From positions 1,973,001 to 2,037,000 of the forward strand of contig NZ_AP023033.1 in the NCBI RefSeq assembly GCF_019670125.1: 64,000 nt of DNA. Direction: 5' to 3'. Numbering within the stretch: position 1 is the first letter of the stretch; the number at the start of each line of letters is the position of its first letter. This document shows positions 1 to 8,839 of this stretch, in pieces. This stretch comes from Agarivorans aestuarii. GTDB taxonomy: Bacteria; Pseudomonadota; Gammaproteobacteria; Enterobacterales; Celerinatantimonadaceae. The position numbers and the translations under genes are program-made. The notes under the pieces were generated by a model, which had not been told where the DNA came from, did not search any database, and was given only the letters and a program-made list of their open reading frames with translations.

Positions 1-192
1 CAACAGGGTATAGAGCTAGAAATTAATGTTGGTGAAAGCCCAAATGGCAAAACACCTTTAGAGTTGGCACAGTTACTTCATCAAAAAAATACCAATGCAG
101 CCATTGATAGGTTATTGGGTGATCCTAATATCCAAGTATTACAGCAACGCTTTGGTGCAGAATTAGATAACGACAGTGTGAAATACCACTGA
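1..192 (+). CDS. dnaX: DNA polymerase III subunit tau/gamma, C-terminal end (partial)
   Basis: The first 63 codons from base 1 are open and end in TGA at 190-192. The peptide contains GESPNGKTPLELAQ and ends in DNDSVKYH, which resembles the C-terminal domain V of the tau form, the part that binds the polymerase III alpha subunit in the replisome. The next gene is ybaB, its usual partner in gammaproteobacteria, which supports the call. Most of the gene, including the ATPase domains, lies outside the window, so the identity rests on this tail and on context. Confidence 0.75.
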   Translation, partial: QQGIELEINVGESPNGKTPLELAQLLHQKNTNAAIDRLLGDPNIQVLQQRFGAELDNDSVKYH

Positions 193-263
193 ACAACTTG
201 ATTTTCGACATTAATCTAGATGTAATGTCGCAGTTATAACTAATAGAAGAGAAGAGAATAGTT

Positions 264-590
264 ATGTTTAAAGGCGGAATGGGTAACCTAATGAAGCAAG
301 CGCAGCAAATGCAAGATAAAATGCAGCGCGCTCAAGAAGAAATCGCCAAAATGGAAGTTACTGGTGAGTCAGGCGCAGGCTTGGTGAAAGTTGTTATGCT
401 TGGTAACCACAACGTTCGTCGTGTTGAGCTAGATGAAAGCTTAATGGACGACGACAAAGACATGATTGAAGATCTACTGGCTGCAGCGGTTAATGACGCT
501 GTACGTCGTGTAGAAGAAACTAGTAAAGAAAAAATGGCTGATGTAACTGGCGGAATGCAAATGCCTCCAGGTATGAAAATGCCATTCTAA
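264..590 (+). CDS. ybaB: YbaB/EbfC family nucleoid-associated protein
   Basis: A 108-residue protein of standard family length, starting [21 protein letters not shown] and ending in a Met/Pro-rich tail ([11 protein letters not shown]), both typical of YbaB/EbfC. The family forms small dimers that bind DNA and are found on the nucleoid. It sits 71 bp after dnaX, the conserved order. An AGAGAAGAG purine stretch precedes the ATG. recR, which usually follows ybaB in gammaproteobacteria, is absent here; a terminator follows instead. Confidence 0.95.
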   Translation: MFKGGMGNLMKQAQQMQDKMQRAQEEIAKMEVTGESGAGLVKVVMLGNHNVRRVELDESLMDDDKDMIEDLLAAAVNDAVRRVEETSKEKMADVTGGMQMPPGMKMPF

Positions 591-615
591 GCTAGCTTAG
601 AGCAGCAAATTAATT

Positions 616-638
616 AGGCCGCATTGCGGCCTTTTTTG
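616..638 (+). terminator. Rho-independent terminator after ybaB
   Basis: A 7-bp GC-rich stem (GGCCGCA / TGCGGCC) with a one-base spacer as drawn, in practice a tighter loop, is followed by TTTTTT. It closes the dnaX-ybaB unit before the DUF3010 gene. Confidence 0.85.
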
Positions 639-682
639 TGCAACACTTAGCTTGCACGAACTTAGATTAAAAAGGTAGCAAG

Positions 683-1105
683 ATGAAAGTATGCGGTGTA
701 GAAATAAAAAGTAATGAAGTTATTGTTAGCTTGCTAACGCTGGAAGATGGATTGTTTCAAATTCCAGATTGTCGTGTGCGCCGCCTTACTTTAAGCGATA
801 TTAATAGTACTCAGCATTTACGTGATTTCCAGTTTGCCTTTACTAAGCTGATGAGTGATTACAAGGTTGAAAAGGTAGCGATTAAGCAGCGTCCAATGAA
901 GGGTAAATTTGCCGGCGGTGCGGTAGGCTTTAAGTTAGAAGCGGCTATCGAGCTAATTGGTGAGCTAAATGTAGAGTTAGTATCAGCCACTAAATCTAAG
1001 CAAGTACTTAAAGATAATCCAATGCCAGTAGAGTTTGCTGCAACGGGCCTTAAAGCCTTTCAAGAAGCATCATTTACTACTGCATATGTAGCCTGCGTGG
1101 CTTGA
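683..1105 (+). CDS. DUF3010 family protein
   Basis: A 140-residue soluble protein starting MKVCGVEIKSNEVIVSLL, recognised as the DUF3010 family found in marine gammaproteobacteria. The N-terminal beta-strand pattern (CGVEIKSNEVIVSLLTL) and the central KQRPMKGKFAGGAVGFKLEAAIE segment recall an RNase H-like fold, but I see no catalytic set I could defend. It has its own ribosome binding site (AAAGGTAGCAAG-ATG) and lies between two terminators, so it is probably transcribed alone. Function unknown. Confidence 0.75.
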   Translation: MKVCGVEIKSNEVIVSLLTLEDGLFQIPDCRVRRLTLSDINSTQHLRDFQFAFTKLMSDYKVEKVAIKQRPMKGKFAGGAVGFKLEAAIELIGELNVELVSATKSKQVLKDNPMPVEFAATGLKAFQEASFTTAYVACVA

Positions 1106-1148
1106 ACTTAAAGCTCTGTTTAAGGGCTGGAGTGAATTACAGCTAATA

Positions 1149-1178
1149 AAAAACCGATGCTTTGGCATCGGTTTTTTT
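1149..1178. terminator. Bidirectional terminator between DUF3010 gene and asnB
   Basis: The stem AAACCGATGC / GCATCGGTTT has A-runs on its left and T-runs on its right, so it can stop transcription from both converging genes. Confidence 0.85.
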
Positions 1179-1200
1179 GTTTAAAGCTTAAGGCTTAAGT

Positions 1201-2865
1201 CTAGTAAGCTTCGTTGTGTACAGAGAGTACTGCGCGACCAGAAGGATCAGCGTTGTTTGCAAAGCTCTCATCCCAAGCAATTGCTTCAGGCGTTGAACAT
1301 GCTACAGATTTACCGTGAGGTACACACTCTGCTGCAGAATCCTGTGGAAAATGCTCTTCAAACATACCGCGGTAGAAGTAAGCTTCTTTGGTATCTGGCG
1401 TGTTAATTGGGAAGCGGAAGGCGGCATTCGACAATTCTTGGTCAGACACTTCTAATTCAACCAATTCTTTTAGGCTGTCAATCCACGAGTAACCAACACC
1501 ATCAGAGAATTGCTCTTTTTGACGCCAAGCCACTTCAGCAGGTAAGTAACCTTCGAAAGCTTCACGTACAATGTGCTTCTCGATTTTCTCGCCAGCACAC
1601 ATCTTAGCTTCTGGGTTGATGCGCATTGCAACATCCATGAACTCTTTATCTAAGAATGGTACACGGCCTTCAATGCCCCAAGCTGCAAGAGATTTGTTAG
1701 CACGGTTACAATCGAACATGTGCAGTTTCTCAAGCTTACGAAGAGTTTCTTCGTGGAACTCTTGGGCGTTTGGTGCTTTGTGGAAGTACAAGTAACCACC
1801 GAATATTTCGTCAGCACCTTCTCCAGAAAGTACCATTTTAATGCCCATCGCTTTAATCTTACGGGCCATTAAGTACATAGGAGTAGACGCACGAATCGTG
1901 GTTACGTCGTAGGTCTCAAGGTGGTAAATAACGTCTTTAATTGCGTCAATACCTTCTTGAACCGTAAAGTGAATCTCGTGGTGAACCGTACCTAAATGGT
2001 CGGCTACTTTTTTCGCAGCAATTAAGTCTGGCGAGCCCACAAGGCCAACTGCAAATGAGTGCAATTGTGGCCACCAAGCTTCAGAGTTGTCATTATCTTC
2101 AACACGCTTGTCGGCATACATTTTGGTAATTGCAGAAATCACTGATGAATCTAAACCACCAGATAGCAGCACACCATATGGTACGTCACACATTAGCTGG
2201 CGTTTAACGGCAGCTTCTAAAGCTACTTTTAGATCTTCCACGCTAGCGTCGTTGTTTTCTACGTTTTTGTAGTCCATCCAGTCACGCTTGTAGTACTTAA
2301 CAGGTTCGCCGTTCTTGCTGTACAAGTAGTGGCCGGGAGGGAACTCGCTTACGGTTTTACAAATTGGCGTCAGCGCTTTCATTTCTGAGGCAACGTAAAA
2401 GTTACCGTGCTCATCGTAGCCAGTGTAAAGAGGGATGATACCAATATGGTCACGACCAATGAGGTAAGCATCTTCTTCAGAATCGTATAAACAAAAACCA
2501 AAGATACCGTTTAAGTCGTCTAAGAACTCAATACCTTTTTCTTTATACAAGGCTAAGATGATTTCACAGTCAGACTCTGTCTGAAATTCAAAATCAACAT
2601 TAAGCTGAGCTTTAAGATCTTTGTGGTTGTAGATCTCGCCATTTACTGCAAGAGCGTGAGTTTTTTCGGGATTGTATAGAGGTTGTGCGCCGGTATTCAC
2701 GTCAACAATTGATAGACGCTCATGCACTAAGATGGCATTTTTTGAAGTGTAAATACCTGACCAGTCCGGGCCACGGTGGCGTAAACGCTTTGACATCTCA
2801 AGTGCTTGCTTACGCAATACACTGAGGTCAGATTTAATGTCTAGAACTCCAAATATGGAACACAT
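1201..2865 (-). CDS. asnB: Asparagine synthase B, glutamine-hydrolysing
   Basis: A 554-residue, full-length AsnB. It makes asparagine from aspartate, ATP and glutamine in the cytoplasm. The N-terminus MCSIFG exposes Cys2, the glutaminase nucleophile, after Met removal; RLRHRGPDWSG and the AVNGEIYNH segment belong to the class II glutaminase domain. LLSGGLDSSVISA is the PP-loop of the synthetase domain, and LSGEGADEIFGGY and EGRVPFLD follow. The start is preceded by AAGGGAAGAG. A hairpin lies in the leader (separate entry). It is transcribed alone and converges on the DUF3010 gene. Confidence 0.97.
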   Translation of the reverse strand: MCSIFGVLDIKSDLSVLRKQALEMSKRLRHRGPDWSGIYTSKNAILVHERLSIVDVNTGAQPLYNPEKTHALAVNGEIYNHKDLKAQLNVDFEFQTESDCEIILALYKEKGIEFLDDLNGIFGFCLYDSEEDAYLIGRDHIGIIPLYTGYDEHGNFYVASEMKALTPICKTVSEFPPGHYLYSKNGEPVKYYKRDWMDYKNVENNDASVEDLKVALEAAVKRQLMCDVPYGVLLSGGLDSSVISAITKMYADKRVEDNDNSEAWWPQLHSFAVGLVGSPDLIAAKKVADHLGTVHHEIHFTVQEGIDAIKDVIYHLETYDVTTIRASTPMYLMARKIKAMGIKMVLSGEGADEIFGGYLYFHKAPNAQEFHEETLRKLEKLHMFDCNRANKSLAAWGIEGRVPFLDKEFMDVAMRINPEAKMCAGEKIEKHIVREAFEGYLPAEVAWRQKEQFSDGVGYSWIDSLKELVELEVSDQELSNAAFRFPINTPDTKEAYFYRGMFEEHFPQDSAAECVPHGKSVACSTPEAIAWDESFANNADPSGRAVLSVHNEAY

Positions 2866-2897
2866 ACTCTTCCCTTAACTACTTTGTGTTTACTCTC

Positions 2898-2924
2898 GAA
2901 CAAATGGTACTTCGCCATTTGTTC
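2898..2924 (-). promoter_or_regulatory. Inverted repeat in the asnB 5' leader
   Basis: A perfect 10-bp inverted repeat (GAACAAATGG, 7-base loop, CCATTTGTTC) lies 33-59 bases upstream of the asnB start. No T-run follows on the minus strand, so a plain terminator is unlikely. It could be an operator or an RNA hairpin controlling asnB. Not a motif I can name. Confidence 0.5.
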
Positions 2925-3059
2925 CAATATTGCCCTCAATTTGCCAAGATCAGAAATTATTGCAAGTCCTGAATGACATTTTTTGCTAAAAAAGGCCAGA
3001 AAACTAATAATTTTTAACAAACTGGCTATTTTTGTAAGTCTTTTTGCAAATTTTAAGCT

Positions 3060-4652
3060 TTATTCATGTGGTTTATTGTTAGCAATGAGTTGTGCATGAA
3101 CGTGGTCAGCAAAACCTGCACCGGCCTCATTGTATAGGTTAAATACTTCATCCGCGCCTAGGCGCTTTAGCTTTTCAGCATCATCGGCAAACTGGGCAAT
3201 CGCGGCAATTTTAGCACTAAATTCACCTTTCTTAAGTTGCTTTAATGCATATTGGTTACCGTGGTGATGTGGCATGGCCAGTAACACCAGTTTTAGATCT
3301 TTTGAGGGCGCTAGCTTTTCCCAAAAATCAGAGTCGGTGGCATCGCCTTGAATGACCGCTCGGCCACTTTCGATTTGATGTTGGATCTTTTCTAAGTCGG
3401 TATCAATACCTATGACTAAGTCTGGATAATGTTGCTGCAGCATGTCGTACGCGCCTTCACCAATACGCCCCATGCCCAATATCACCACTTGCATTTGCCC
3501 CAACTCAATTGGCTGATCTTCTAAGTGCAATTTTGAGCGTTGTAAGCGTTTAAGCGAGGGGCGGATAAACTGATAAATAATATCGGCATTTTTGTGGATT
3601 GGTGCAGCCAGCAAAAAGCTAATGCTAACGGCCATTGCTAAAGTAGCCATCCAATCCCCATGTAACCAACCTAATTGAACGGCTACAGCGGTAACAATTA
3701 AGCCAAATTCGCTGTAGTTTGCCAAACTCATCGCACCCAAAAATGCAGTGCGCGAACGCAGTCTAAATTGCAGCAAGTACAATAAGTAAAATGCTGATTT
3801 TATGACTAAGATTCCAACTAAGAATAATGCAATGTAAATTGACTCAAAACTAAGCTCGCTAGATAGACCAATAGACAAGAAGAAAGCGACCAAAAACAGC
3901 TCTTTAAAGCTAAATAAAGCTTTAGCCATGCCACTAGCAGCAGGGTGGCCAGCTAGTAACATACCAACAACTAACGCGCCTAAATCTGATTTAAGACCTA
4001 CGCTGTCGAACAGTTGCGCGCCTAGTACAAAGGTTAAGAAAAAGCCGAGTACCAGTTGCAGTTCTCCGTGTCCCACCCGGTTCAATAAGCGATATAGCAG
4101 TGGGCGAAGCGGAAGCAATAATAGTAATAGAGGGGCGTACATAGTTGGCAATTTGCCAGTGGTGGCTGCCAGAAATACTACCGCAAAGATATCTTGCATA
4201 ATTAACACACCTATCGCCACACGGCCATAAAGTGCATTCATTTCACTTTTATCTTCTAATACTTTTACCGCAAACACAGTGCTGGAGAAACACAGAGCAA
4301 AAGACAATATAACAATACCGGTTGTCGATAGCTCGCCAATACTGCTAATGCCAAACCATTTTACGGCAGATAACGTGCCTATAAATAACAGCATATTGGT
4401 GCCCATATGGGCGGTGGCGGTTCCCCAAACCTCTCGCTTAAACAAGGTGCGAACGTCTAGTTTTAAACCCACGGTAAACAGCAGCAAGGTTACACCTAAG
4501 TCTGCTGCTGTTGAGATCATTTCATTTTGTTCAAAGCCCATTTCGCGTAAGGCGAAACCTGCGGCTAAAAATCCTATTAGTGGAGGCAAGTGAGCTAAAT
4601 GTGCAAGAAATCCTGCCAGAAACGTCACTGTTATTAGTATAGATATATCCAT
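3060..4652 (-). CDS. CPA2-family cation:proton antiporter with RCK (TrkA-N) domain, KefB/YbaL type
   Basis: A 530-residue inner-membrane protein. Residues 1-380 hold about 12-13 hydrophobic segments of the Na+/H+ exchanger fold, starting ISILITVTFLAGFLAHLAHLPPLIGFLAAGF. A cytoplasmic nucleotide-binding RCK domain begins near residue 405 with VVILGMGRIGEGAYDM (GxGxxG) and carries the following acidic residue, GIDTD. The family exchanges K+ or Na+ for H+ under nucleotide or ligand control. No second TrkA-C domain is seen. It lies 20 bp downstream of nagD on the same strand, so the two may be co-transcribed. The ion specificity cannot be read from sequence. Confidence 0.85.
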   Translation of the reverse strand: MDISILITVTFLAGFLAHLAHLPPLIGFLAAGFALREMGFEQNEMISTAADLGVTLLLFTVGLKLDVRTLFKREVWGTATAHMGTNMLLFIGTLSAVKWFGISSIGELSTTGIVILSFALCFSSTVFAVKVLEDKSEMNALYGRVAIGVLIMQDIFAVVFLAATTGKLPTMYAPLLLLLLPLRPLLYRLLNRVGHGELQLVLGFFLTFVLGAQLFDSVGLKSDLGALVVGMLLAGHPAASGMAKALFSFKELFLVAFFLSIGLSSELSFESIYIALFLVGILVIKSAFYLLYLLQFRLRSRTAFLGAMSLANYSEFGLIVTAVAVQLGWLHGDWMATLAMAVSISFLLAAPIHKNADIIYQFIRPSLKRLQRSKLHLEDQPIELGQMQVVILGMGRIGEGAYDMLQQHYPDLVIGIDTDLEKIQHQIESGRAVIQGDATDSDFWEKLAPSKDLKLVLLAMPHHHGNQYALKQLKKGEFSAKIAAIAQFADDAEKLKRLGADEVFNLYNEAGAGFADHVHAQLIANNKPHE

Positions 4653-4672
4653 TAAATGCTAAATCTTTATCG

Positions 4673-5422
4673 CTATATTATGTCGATTGCTGCTACGTTA
4701 GGAAAAACATAGTTTGGCCTAAAGGGTACCATTTCAATGTCGGCTTCACTGCTCACACCAGATAGTACTAAAATGGTTTCTAATCCAGCCTGAAAGCCTG
4801 CCAGTATATCGGTACGCAAATTATCACCAATAATAACGGTATCTTCGGCATGGGCGCCAATTTTGTTTAATGCTGCTCGTACAATCCAGGCGCTAGGTTT
4901 ACCCACAACAAAAGGCTTTCGACCAGTAATACGTTCTATTGGCGCGCATAGCGCCCCACATGCAGGGCTCATATTTGGGCCGTGGGTGTCGGGGTTGGTA
5001 GCAATAAACTGGGCGCCTTGGGCAACAAATTTTGCCGCGTGTTGAATCATATTCCAGTTGTAGTTTTTGGTTTCACCCACCACCACAAAATCTGGGTTGA
5101 TGTCGGTTATGGTAAATCCGGCGCTATAAAGCTCATGGATTAATGCACCTTCACCGATTACGTAGGCCTTGTTGCCATCTTGGCGTTTGAGAAAATCTGC
5201 GGTAGCCATTGCTGAAGTGTAAAAGCAGCTTTCAGGGATATCTACGCCGGCAGTTTGAAAGCGATTTTGCAGATCTTGCGGAGTCTGAGCAGGATAATTG
5301 GTTAAAATCACTAGCTTGGTTTCATTAGCCAGTAAACGCTCGATAAATGCCTTGGCTCCGTCTATCAGTTGGTTGTCGTGCAGTAATACACCATCAATGT
5401 CACAAATAACTGCTTTGCTCAT
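4673..5422 (-). CDS. nagD: NagD-type HAD-IIA phosphatase
   Basis: A 249-residue HAD hydrolase. Motif I is DIDGVLL near residue 8 (nucleophile and acid/base Asp), motif II is VILTNYPAQT, and motif IV is IIGDNLRTDILAGFQAG. The C2-type cap and the length match NagD, which removes phosphate from nucleoside monophosphates. Here it is far from the nag genes at 56-61 kb, unlike E. coli, where nagD is in the nag operon. The antiporter gene follows closely on the same strand. Confidence 0.85.
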   Translation of the reverse strand: MSKAVICDIDGVLLHDNQLIDGAKAFIERLLANETKLVILTNYPAQTPQDLQNRFQTAGVDIPESCFYTSAMATADFLKRQDGNKAYVIGEGALIHELYSAGFTITDINPDFVVVGETKNYNWNMIQHAAKFVAQGAQFIATNPDTHGPNMSPACGALCAPIERITGRKPFVVGKPSAWIVRAALNKIGAHAEDTVIIGDNLRTDILAGFQAGLETILVLSGVSSEADIEMVPFRPNYVFPNVAAIDII

Positions 5423-5555
5423 TCTTTTTCCTTAGAACCCTATTATCTGTAGTTCAGGGTAACGTAGTGTAGCTAAAAAGCGTTAGAGAAAAATAACCTT
5501 ACGGCAACAAATAGCTTATATTCATTACTATCCAAGCAGTTGAAGGAAAAGATTG

Positions 5556-6572
5556 ATGTTTAATCAGCAAGAATTTATCAAAAAGATAGCAAAGGTTGAG
5601 TTGCACCTGCACATCGAAGGGAGTTTAGAGCCTGAGTTAATGTTTAAGCTCGCGAAACGAAACAATATTACTTTGCCTTATGCCAGCGTTGATGACTTAA
5701 GAAAAGCTTACCAGTTTAATAACCTTCAAGAGTTTCTAGATTTGTACTATCAAGGTGCAGAAGTGTTGCAAACAGAACAAGACTTTTTCGATCTAGCATG
5801 GGCTTACTTTGAAACCTGTCACCGCGACAAGGTACTGCATACAGAAGTGTTTTTTGATCCGCAAACTCATACAGAACGTGGCATTGATATCAGCACCGTG
5901 ATAAATGGATTAAGCCGAGCTAAACAGCAAGCACATGAGCAATTTGGCATTAGCTGTGAATACATTCTATGTTTTTTACGCCACCTATCTGAAGAGTCTG
6001 CCATTGCTACTTTAGAAGCCGCCAAGCCATATCTTCAGCATATTGTTGGTGTGGGTTTAGACTCAAGTGAACAAGGGCATCCGCCAGAAAAGTTCCAGCA
6101 GGTTTTTGGTATGGCTAAACAACTTGGGCTTAAGCGTGTCGCTCATGCAGGCGAGGAAGGGCCAGCTGCCAATGTAGCCAATGCTTGGCAACTACTTGAT
6201 GTAAGCCGAATAGATCACGGGGTTCGCTGCTTAGAAGACGAGGCTCTGGTTAAAAGACTAGCTGCGGCGAAAATGCCATTGACCGTTTGTCCTTTTAGCA
6301 ACGTAAAACTAAAAGTAGTTGAGCACTTAAGTGAGCATCCATTGCCGGAAATGTTGGAGAAAGGTTTAGCGGTAACGATTAACTCTGACGACCCCGCCTA
6401 TTTTGGTGGCTATCTTCTCGATAACTTGCTGGCCTGTAGCGAGGCTTTTGCTTGGAGCCCGCAGCAAATTGCCCAATTGTGTCACAATGCGGTTGCTGCA
6501 AGTTATGCCAGTGAGCAAAGAAAAAGTGAGTTAAGTCAACTAATTGATAAGTGTTTGTTAGAGTTTAGCTAG
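5556..6572 (+). CDS. Adenine deaminase, adenosine-deaminase-like family
   Basis: A metal-dependent amidohydrolase of 338 residues from the ATG at 5556, chosen over a TTG three bases upstream because AAGGA then sits 8 bases away. Visible elements are HLHIEGS (metal His pair), HAGEEG, the RIDHGVR segment and NSDDPAYFGGY. That last motif, together with NNLQEFLDLYY and FDPQTHTERG, matches the bacterial adenine deaminases typified by Pseudomonas PA0148 rather than true adenosine deaminase, so adenine to hypoxanthine is the likely reaction. Automatic pipelines often label such genes add. It is a single gene with no purine neighbours. Confidence 0.85.
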   Translation: MFNQQEFIKKIAKVELHLHIEGSLEPELMFKLAKRNNITLPYASVDDLRKAYQFNNLQEFLDLYYQGAEVLQTEQDFFDLAWAYFETCHRDKVLHTEVFFDPQTHTERGIDISTVINGLSRAKQQAHEQFGISCEYILCFLRHLSEESAIATLEAAKPYLQHIVGVGLDSSEQGHPPEKFQQVFGMAKQLGLKRVAHAGEEGPAANVANAWQLLDVSRIDHGVRCLEDEALVKRLAAAKMPLTVCPFSNVKLKVVEHLSEHPLPEMLEKGLAVTINSDDPAYFGGYLLDNLLACSEAFAWSPQQIAQLCHNAVAASYASEQRKSELSQLIDKCLLEFS

Positions 6573-6639
6573 AGACCTTGTGTTTTAAGGCAGGCTCGCG
6601 CCATAGTTATATTAAGCGCGAATAATAAGGAGATTGTCG

Positions 6640-6969
6640 ATGTTTGTTGTGTTGTTTCGTTGGAAGTTAAATGAAGAGCATATTCAGTCCTTTAAAGAAG
6701 GCTGGTCAGAGATTATTCATTTTAATATTGATAAGTGTGCGGCTTTAGGTTCTCGTTTGCATAAGGCCTCTGATGGCACTTGGATTTCTTATTCGCAGTG
6801 GCCCAGCAAAGATCACTGGCTACGTTCTAAAGAATCGGAATCTATGGTGTTAGACGCGCGCCAAAAAATGCGTAAAGCGATTATTTGGCAAGATGAGCCC
6901 CTACTAATGGCACCGCAACTGGACCACTTTGTATCGAGTAGTTTAGATGCCACGCATTCTATTTTGTAG
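6640..6969 (+). CDS. Small protein, possible antibiotic-biosynthesis-monooxygenase-like fold
   Basis: About 109 residues from the ATG at 6640; AAGGAG ends 7 bases upstream, whereas the TTG at 6634 would abut it. The pattern FVVLFRWKLNEEHIQSFKEGWSEI followed by YSQWPSKDHW resembles dimeric alpha/beta-barrel proteins of the ABM superfamily, which includes small monooxygenases and uncharacterised stress proteins. No cofactor or catalytic residues can be assigned. It lies between the deaminase and the lipid A acyltransferase on the same strand and may be co-transcribed with either. Confidence 0.6.
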   Translation: MFVVLFRWKLNEEHIQSFKEGWSEIIHFNIDKCAALGSRLHKASDGTWISYSQWPSKDHWLRSKESESMVLDARQKMRKAIIWQDEPLLMAPQLDHFVSSSLDATHSIL

Positions 6970-7059
6970 CGCATAGCCTTTGGAAAACTTGCTTTAGCGC
7001 CGTTGCAGAGTAAACTGGCGCGCAGTTTTATCAAATTCTAAAGGTTGTGTTGTTAGACT

Positions 7060-8007
7060 ATGTCGAAGTTTGAGTCTCAAGCATTTTCTATATCGTTTTC
7101 CAAAACCTGGTTAGCCCCTAAGCATTGGGGCACCTGGTTGGTAGGCGGACTCATCATTCTGCTGGCTTATTTGCCAGTAAAGCTACGAGATAAAATTGCC
7201 GTAGCTATTGCCAACCGTATCTTTAACCTCAAAGCCTTGAAGAAACGCCGTGCAATTGCCGACACTAATTTGCAGTTGTGTTTCCCCGATATGACCGCGC
7301 AACAGCGCGAGCAATTAATGCAAAAAAATATGCAGATTTTTGCTCAGCTTATTTTGGGAGCGGGTGAGATGTCTGTGCGCTCAAAACGCTATCTACAAAA
7401 CCGAATTGTAGTTGATGGTGAAGAGAATATTCAAAGCATTCTCGACAATAACGAAAATTTCATCATTTTATTACCCCATACTTATCCAGTAGATTTTCTC
7501 GGAACGTATTTCTGCACCCGTGGGCACGACATGTGCACCATGTTTAAAAAAACCGGTGACCCGATTGTTGATTGGGCGATGGCTAAACAGCGTACTCGTT
7601 TTGGTGGAGTTATTTTTGAACGTAATGCAGGCATTAAAACACTAATAAAGGCGGTTCGAGCCGGCTATGGTTGTATTTATTTGCCAGATGAAGACTTTGG
7701 CCCAGAGGCCAGTTTAATGACGCCGATGTTTGCTACTAAAAAAGCGACCTTGCCGGTTCTGGGTAAGATGACCAAATTAAGCGGTGCCAAAGTTGTACCC
7801 ATTTATGCGGGTTACGACAGCGAATTACATAAAGTTAAGTTGTTCATTCATCCTGCTATGCAAGACTTCCCCAGCAAAGATGTCGCGCAAGATACCTTGC
7901 GAATGAACCAAGAGGTAGAGAAGTTAATTTCTCGTTCGCCAGAGCAATACATGTGGACCTTAAAGTTATTGCGTACCGTTGAAGGCAGCGATAAGCCGCG
8001 CTATTAA
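7060..8007 (+). CDS. lpxM: Lipid A acyltransferase, LpxL/LpxM family (probably LpxM)
   Basis: A 315-residue inner-membrane enzyme that adds a secondary acyl chain to Kdo2-lipid A using acyl-ACP. One N-terminal membrane segment (about residues 25-45, GGLIILLAYLPVKLRDKIA) is followed by the acyltransferase domain, with the HxxxxD motif HTYPVDF near residue 145 and a YLPDEDFGPEASL segment typical of LpxM. The length fits. The start is ATG 7060, though the AAAGG upstream is rather far (15 bases). LpxM rather than LpxL is an inference from overall similarity. Confidence 0.8.
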   Translation: MSKFESQAFSISFSKTWLAPKHWGTWLVGGLIILLAYLPVKLRDKIAVAIANRIFNLKALKKRRAIADTNLQLCFPDMTAQQREQLMQKNMQIFAQLILGAGEMSVRSKRYLQNRIVVDGEENIQSILDNNENFIILLPHTYPVDFLGTYFCTRGHDMCTMFKKTGDPIVDWAMAKQRTRFGGVIFERNAGIKTLIKAVRAGYGCIYLPDEDFGPEASLMTPMFATKKATLPVLGKMTKLSGAKVVPIYAGYDSELHKVKLFIHPAMQDFPSKDVAQDTLRMNQEVEKLISRSPEQYMWTLKLLRTVEGSDKPRY

Positions 8008-8042
8008 TTTGGTAATCGTGCTCTAGCGAGCGAGGTAGGTGA

Positions 8043-8732
8043 TTATGCGTTGTGCTCGCGCAGAGTTTGGTTTTTGTAGTTACGCACTAAGCTAATGAAA
8101 TCTTCTGGTTCTCGGTCAAGAATATCTTGCTCAATTAATAGGTCATAGCCAGTGAGCTCTCGAAGCTTTTTCATTCTGTTTGCGAACATGCCGGTGAGTC
8201 CGGTGTAAATTTTCCCACTGCTTGATTTAAAATAATCGTCTTCAATTAAATGGTCACTCACTTTACTGTCTTGGCAATGCGTACAGCTTCTTCGCAAGGA
8301 TGCGAGCAAGGCCGCTCTTTGCTCTGTGAGTAAATGTGCTGATAGGCGAGGGGACAGACTGTCGAGTAAATAATCTGGGTCACTCAAACGTAAGCCAACG
8401 TAATTCATATCCTGCCAATTTAGCCCGTCATTTAACCTAGGTACATCGATACGTTGCAGTTTATCCCAGGGTAAACACCAACCGCCGTAGCGATGGTGAA
8501 ATTGAATGTGGTCGTAACACAATACAACTGAATACACCGGTTGCATCCATTTTTCTACGCCAACTCTAATCCCTAAGTATGCTAAAAAGAAAATCACCGA
8601 GGCTATAAGTGACACCAATACCGCAGGAACGTAGAGGGTACTTATTCCTATCAACACTAGTAGAGAGCCAGCTAGAACTAAGGTTTTAGCGTTATTGCTG
8701 GCCTTGCTTTTTATCCATACTGATTTTGGCAT
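8043..8732 (-). CDS. DUF2982 family membrane protein
   Basis: A 229-residue protein with two adjacent hydrophobic segments near residues 17-55 (LVLAGSLLVLIGISTLYVPAVLVSLI and onward) and a soluble C-terminal part with HHRYGGWCLPWDKLQRIDVPRL. This matches DUF2982, found in Vibrio and Alteromonadales. The hydrophobic pair plus a PH-like soluble domain suggests an inner-membrane anchor. Function unknown. It converges on the lpxM-like gene with only 35 bp between them. Confidence 0.7.
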   Translation of the reverse strand: MPKSVWIKSKASNNAKTLVLAGSLLVLIGISTLYVPAVLVSLIASVIFFLAYLGIRVGVEKWMQPVYSVVLCYDHIQFHHRYGGWCLPWDKLQRIDVPRLNDGLNWQDMNYVGLRLSDPDYLLDSLSPRLSAHLLTEQRAALLASLRRSCTHCQDSKVSDHLIEDDYFKSSSGKIYTGLTGMFANRMKKLRELTGYDLLIEQDILDREPEDFISLVRNYKNQTLREHNA

Positions 8733-8839
8733 TGTGTTACCTCAATCATTTACCGTGATACTTAGATATACGGACCGGATTGGCTAAATGTTCATTACAA
8801 TGGTTAGTGAAAGAAGAAAGCTCACTTCACCTTAGCGTA

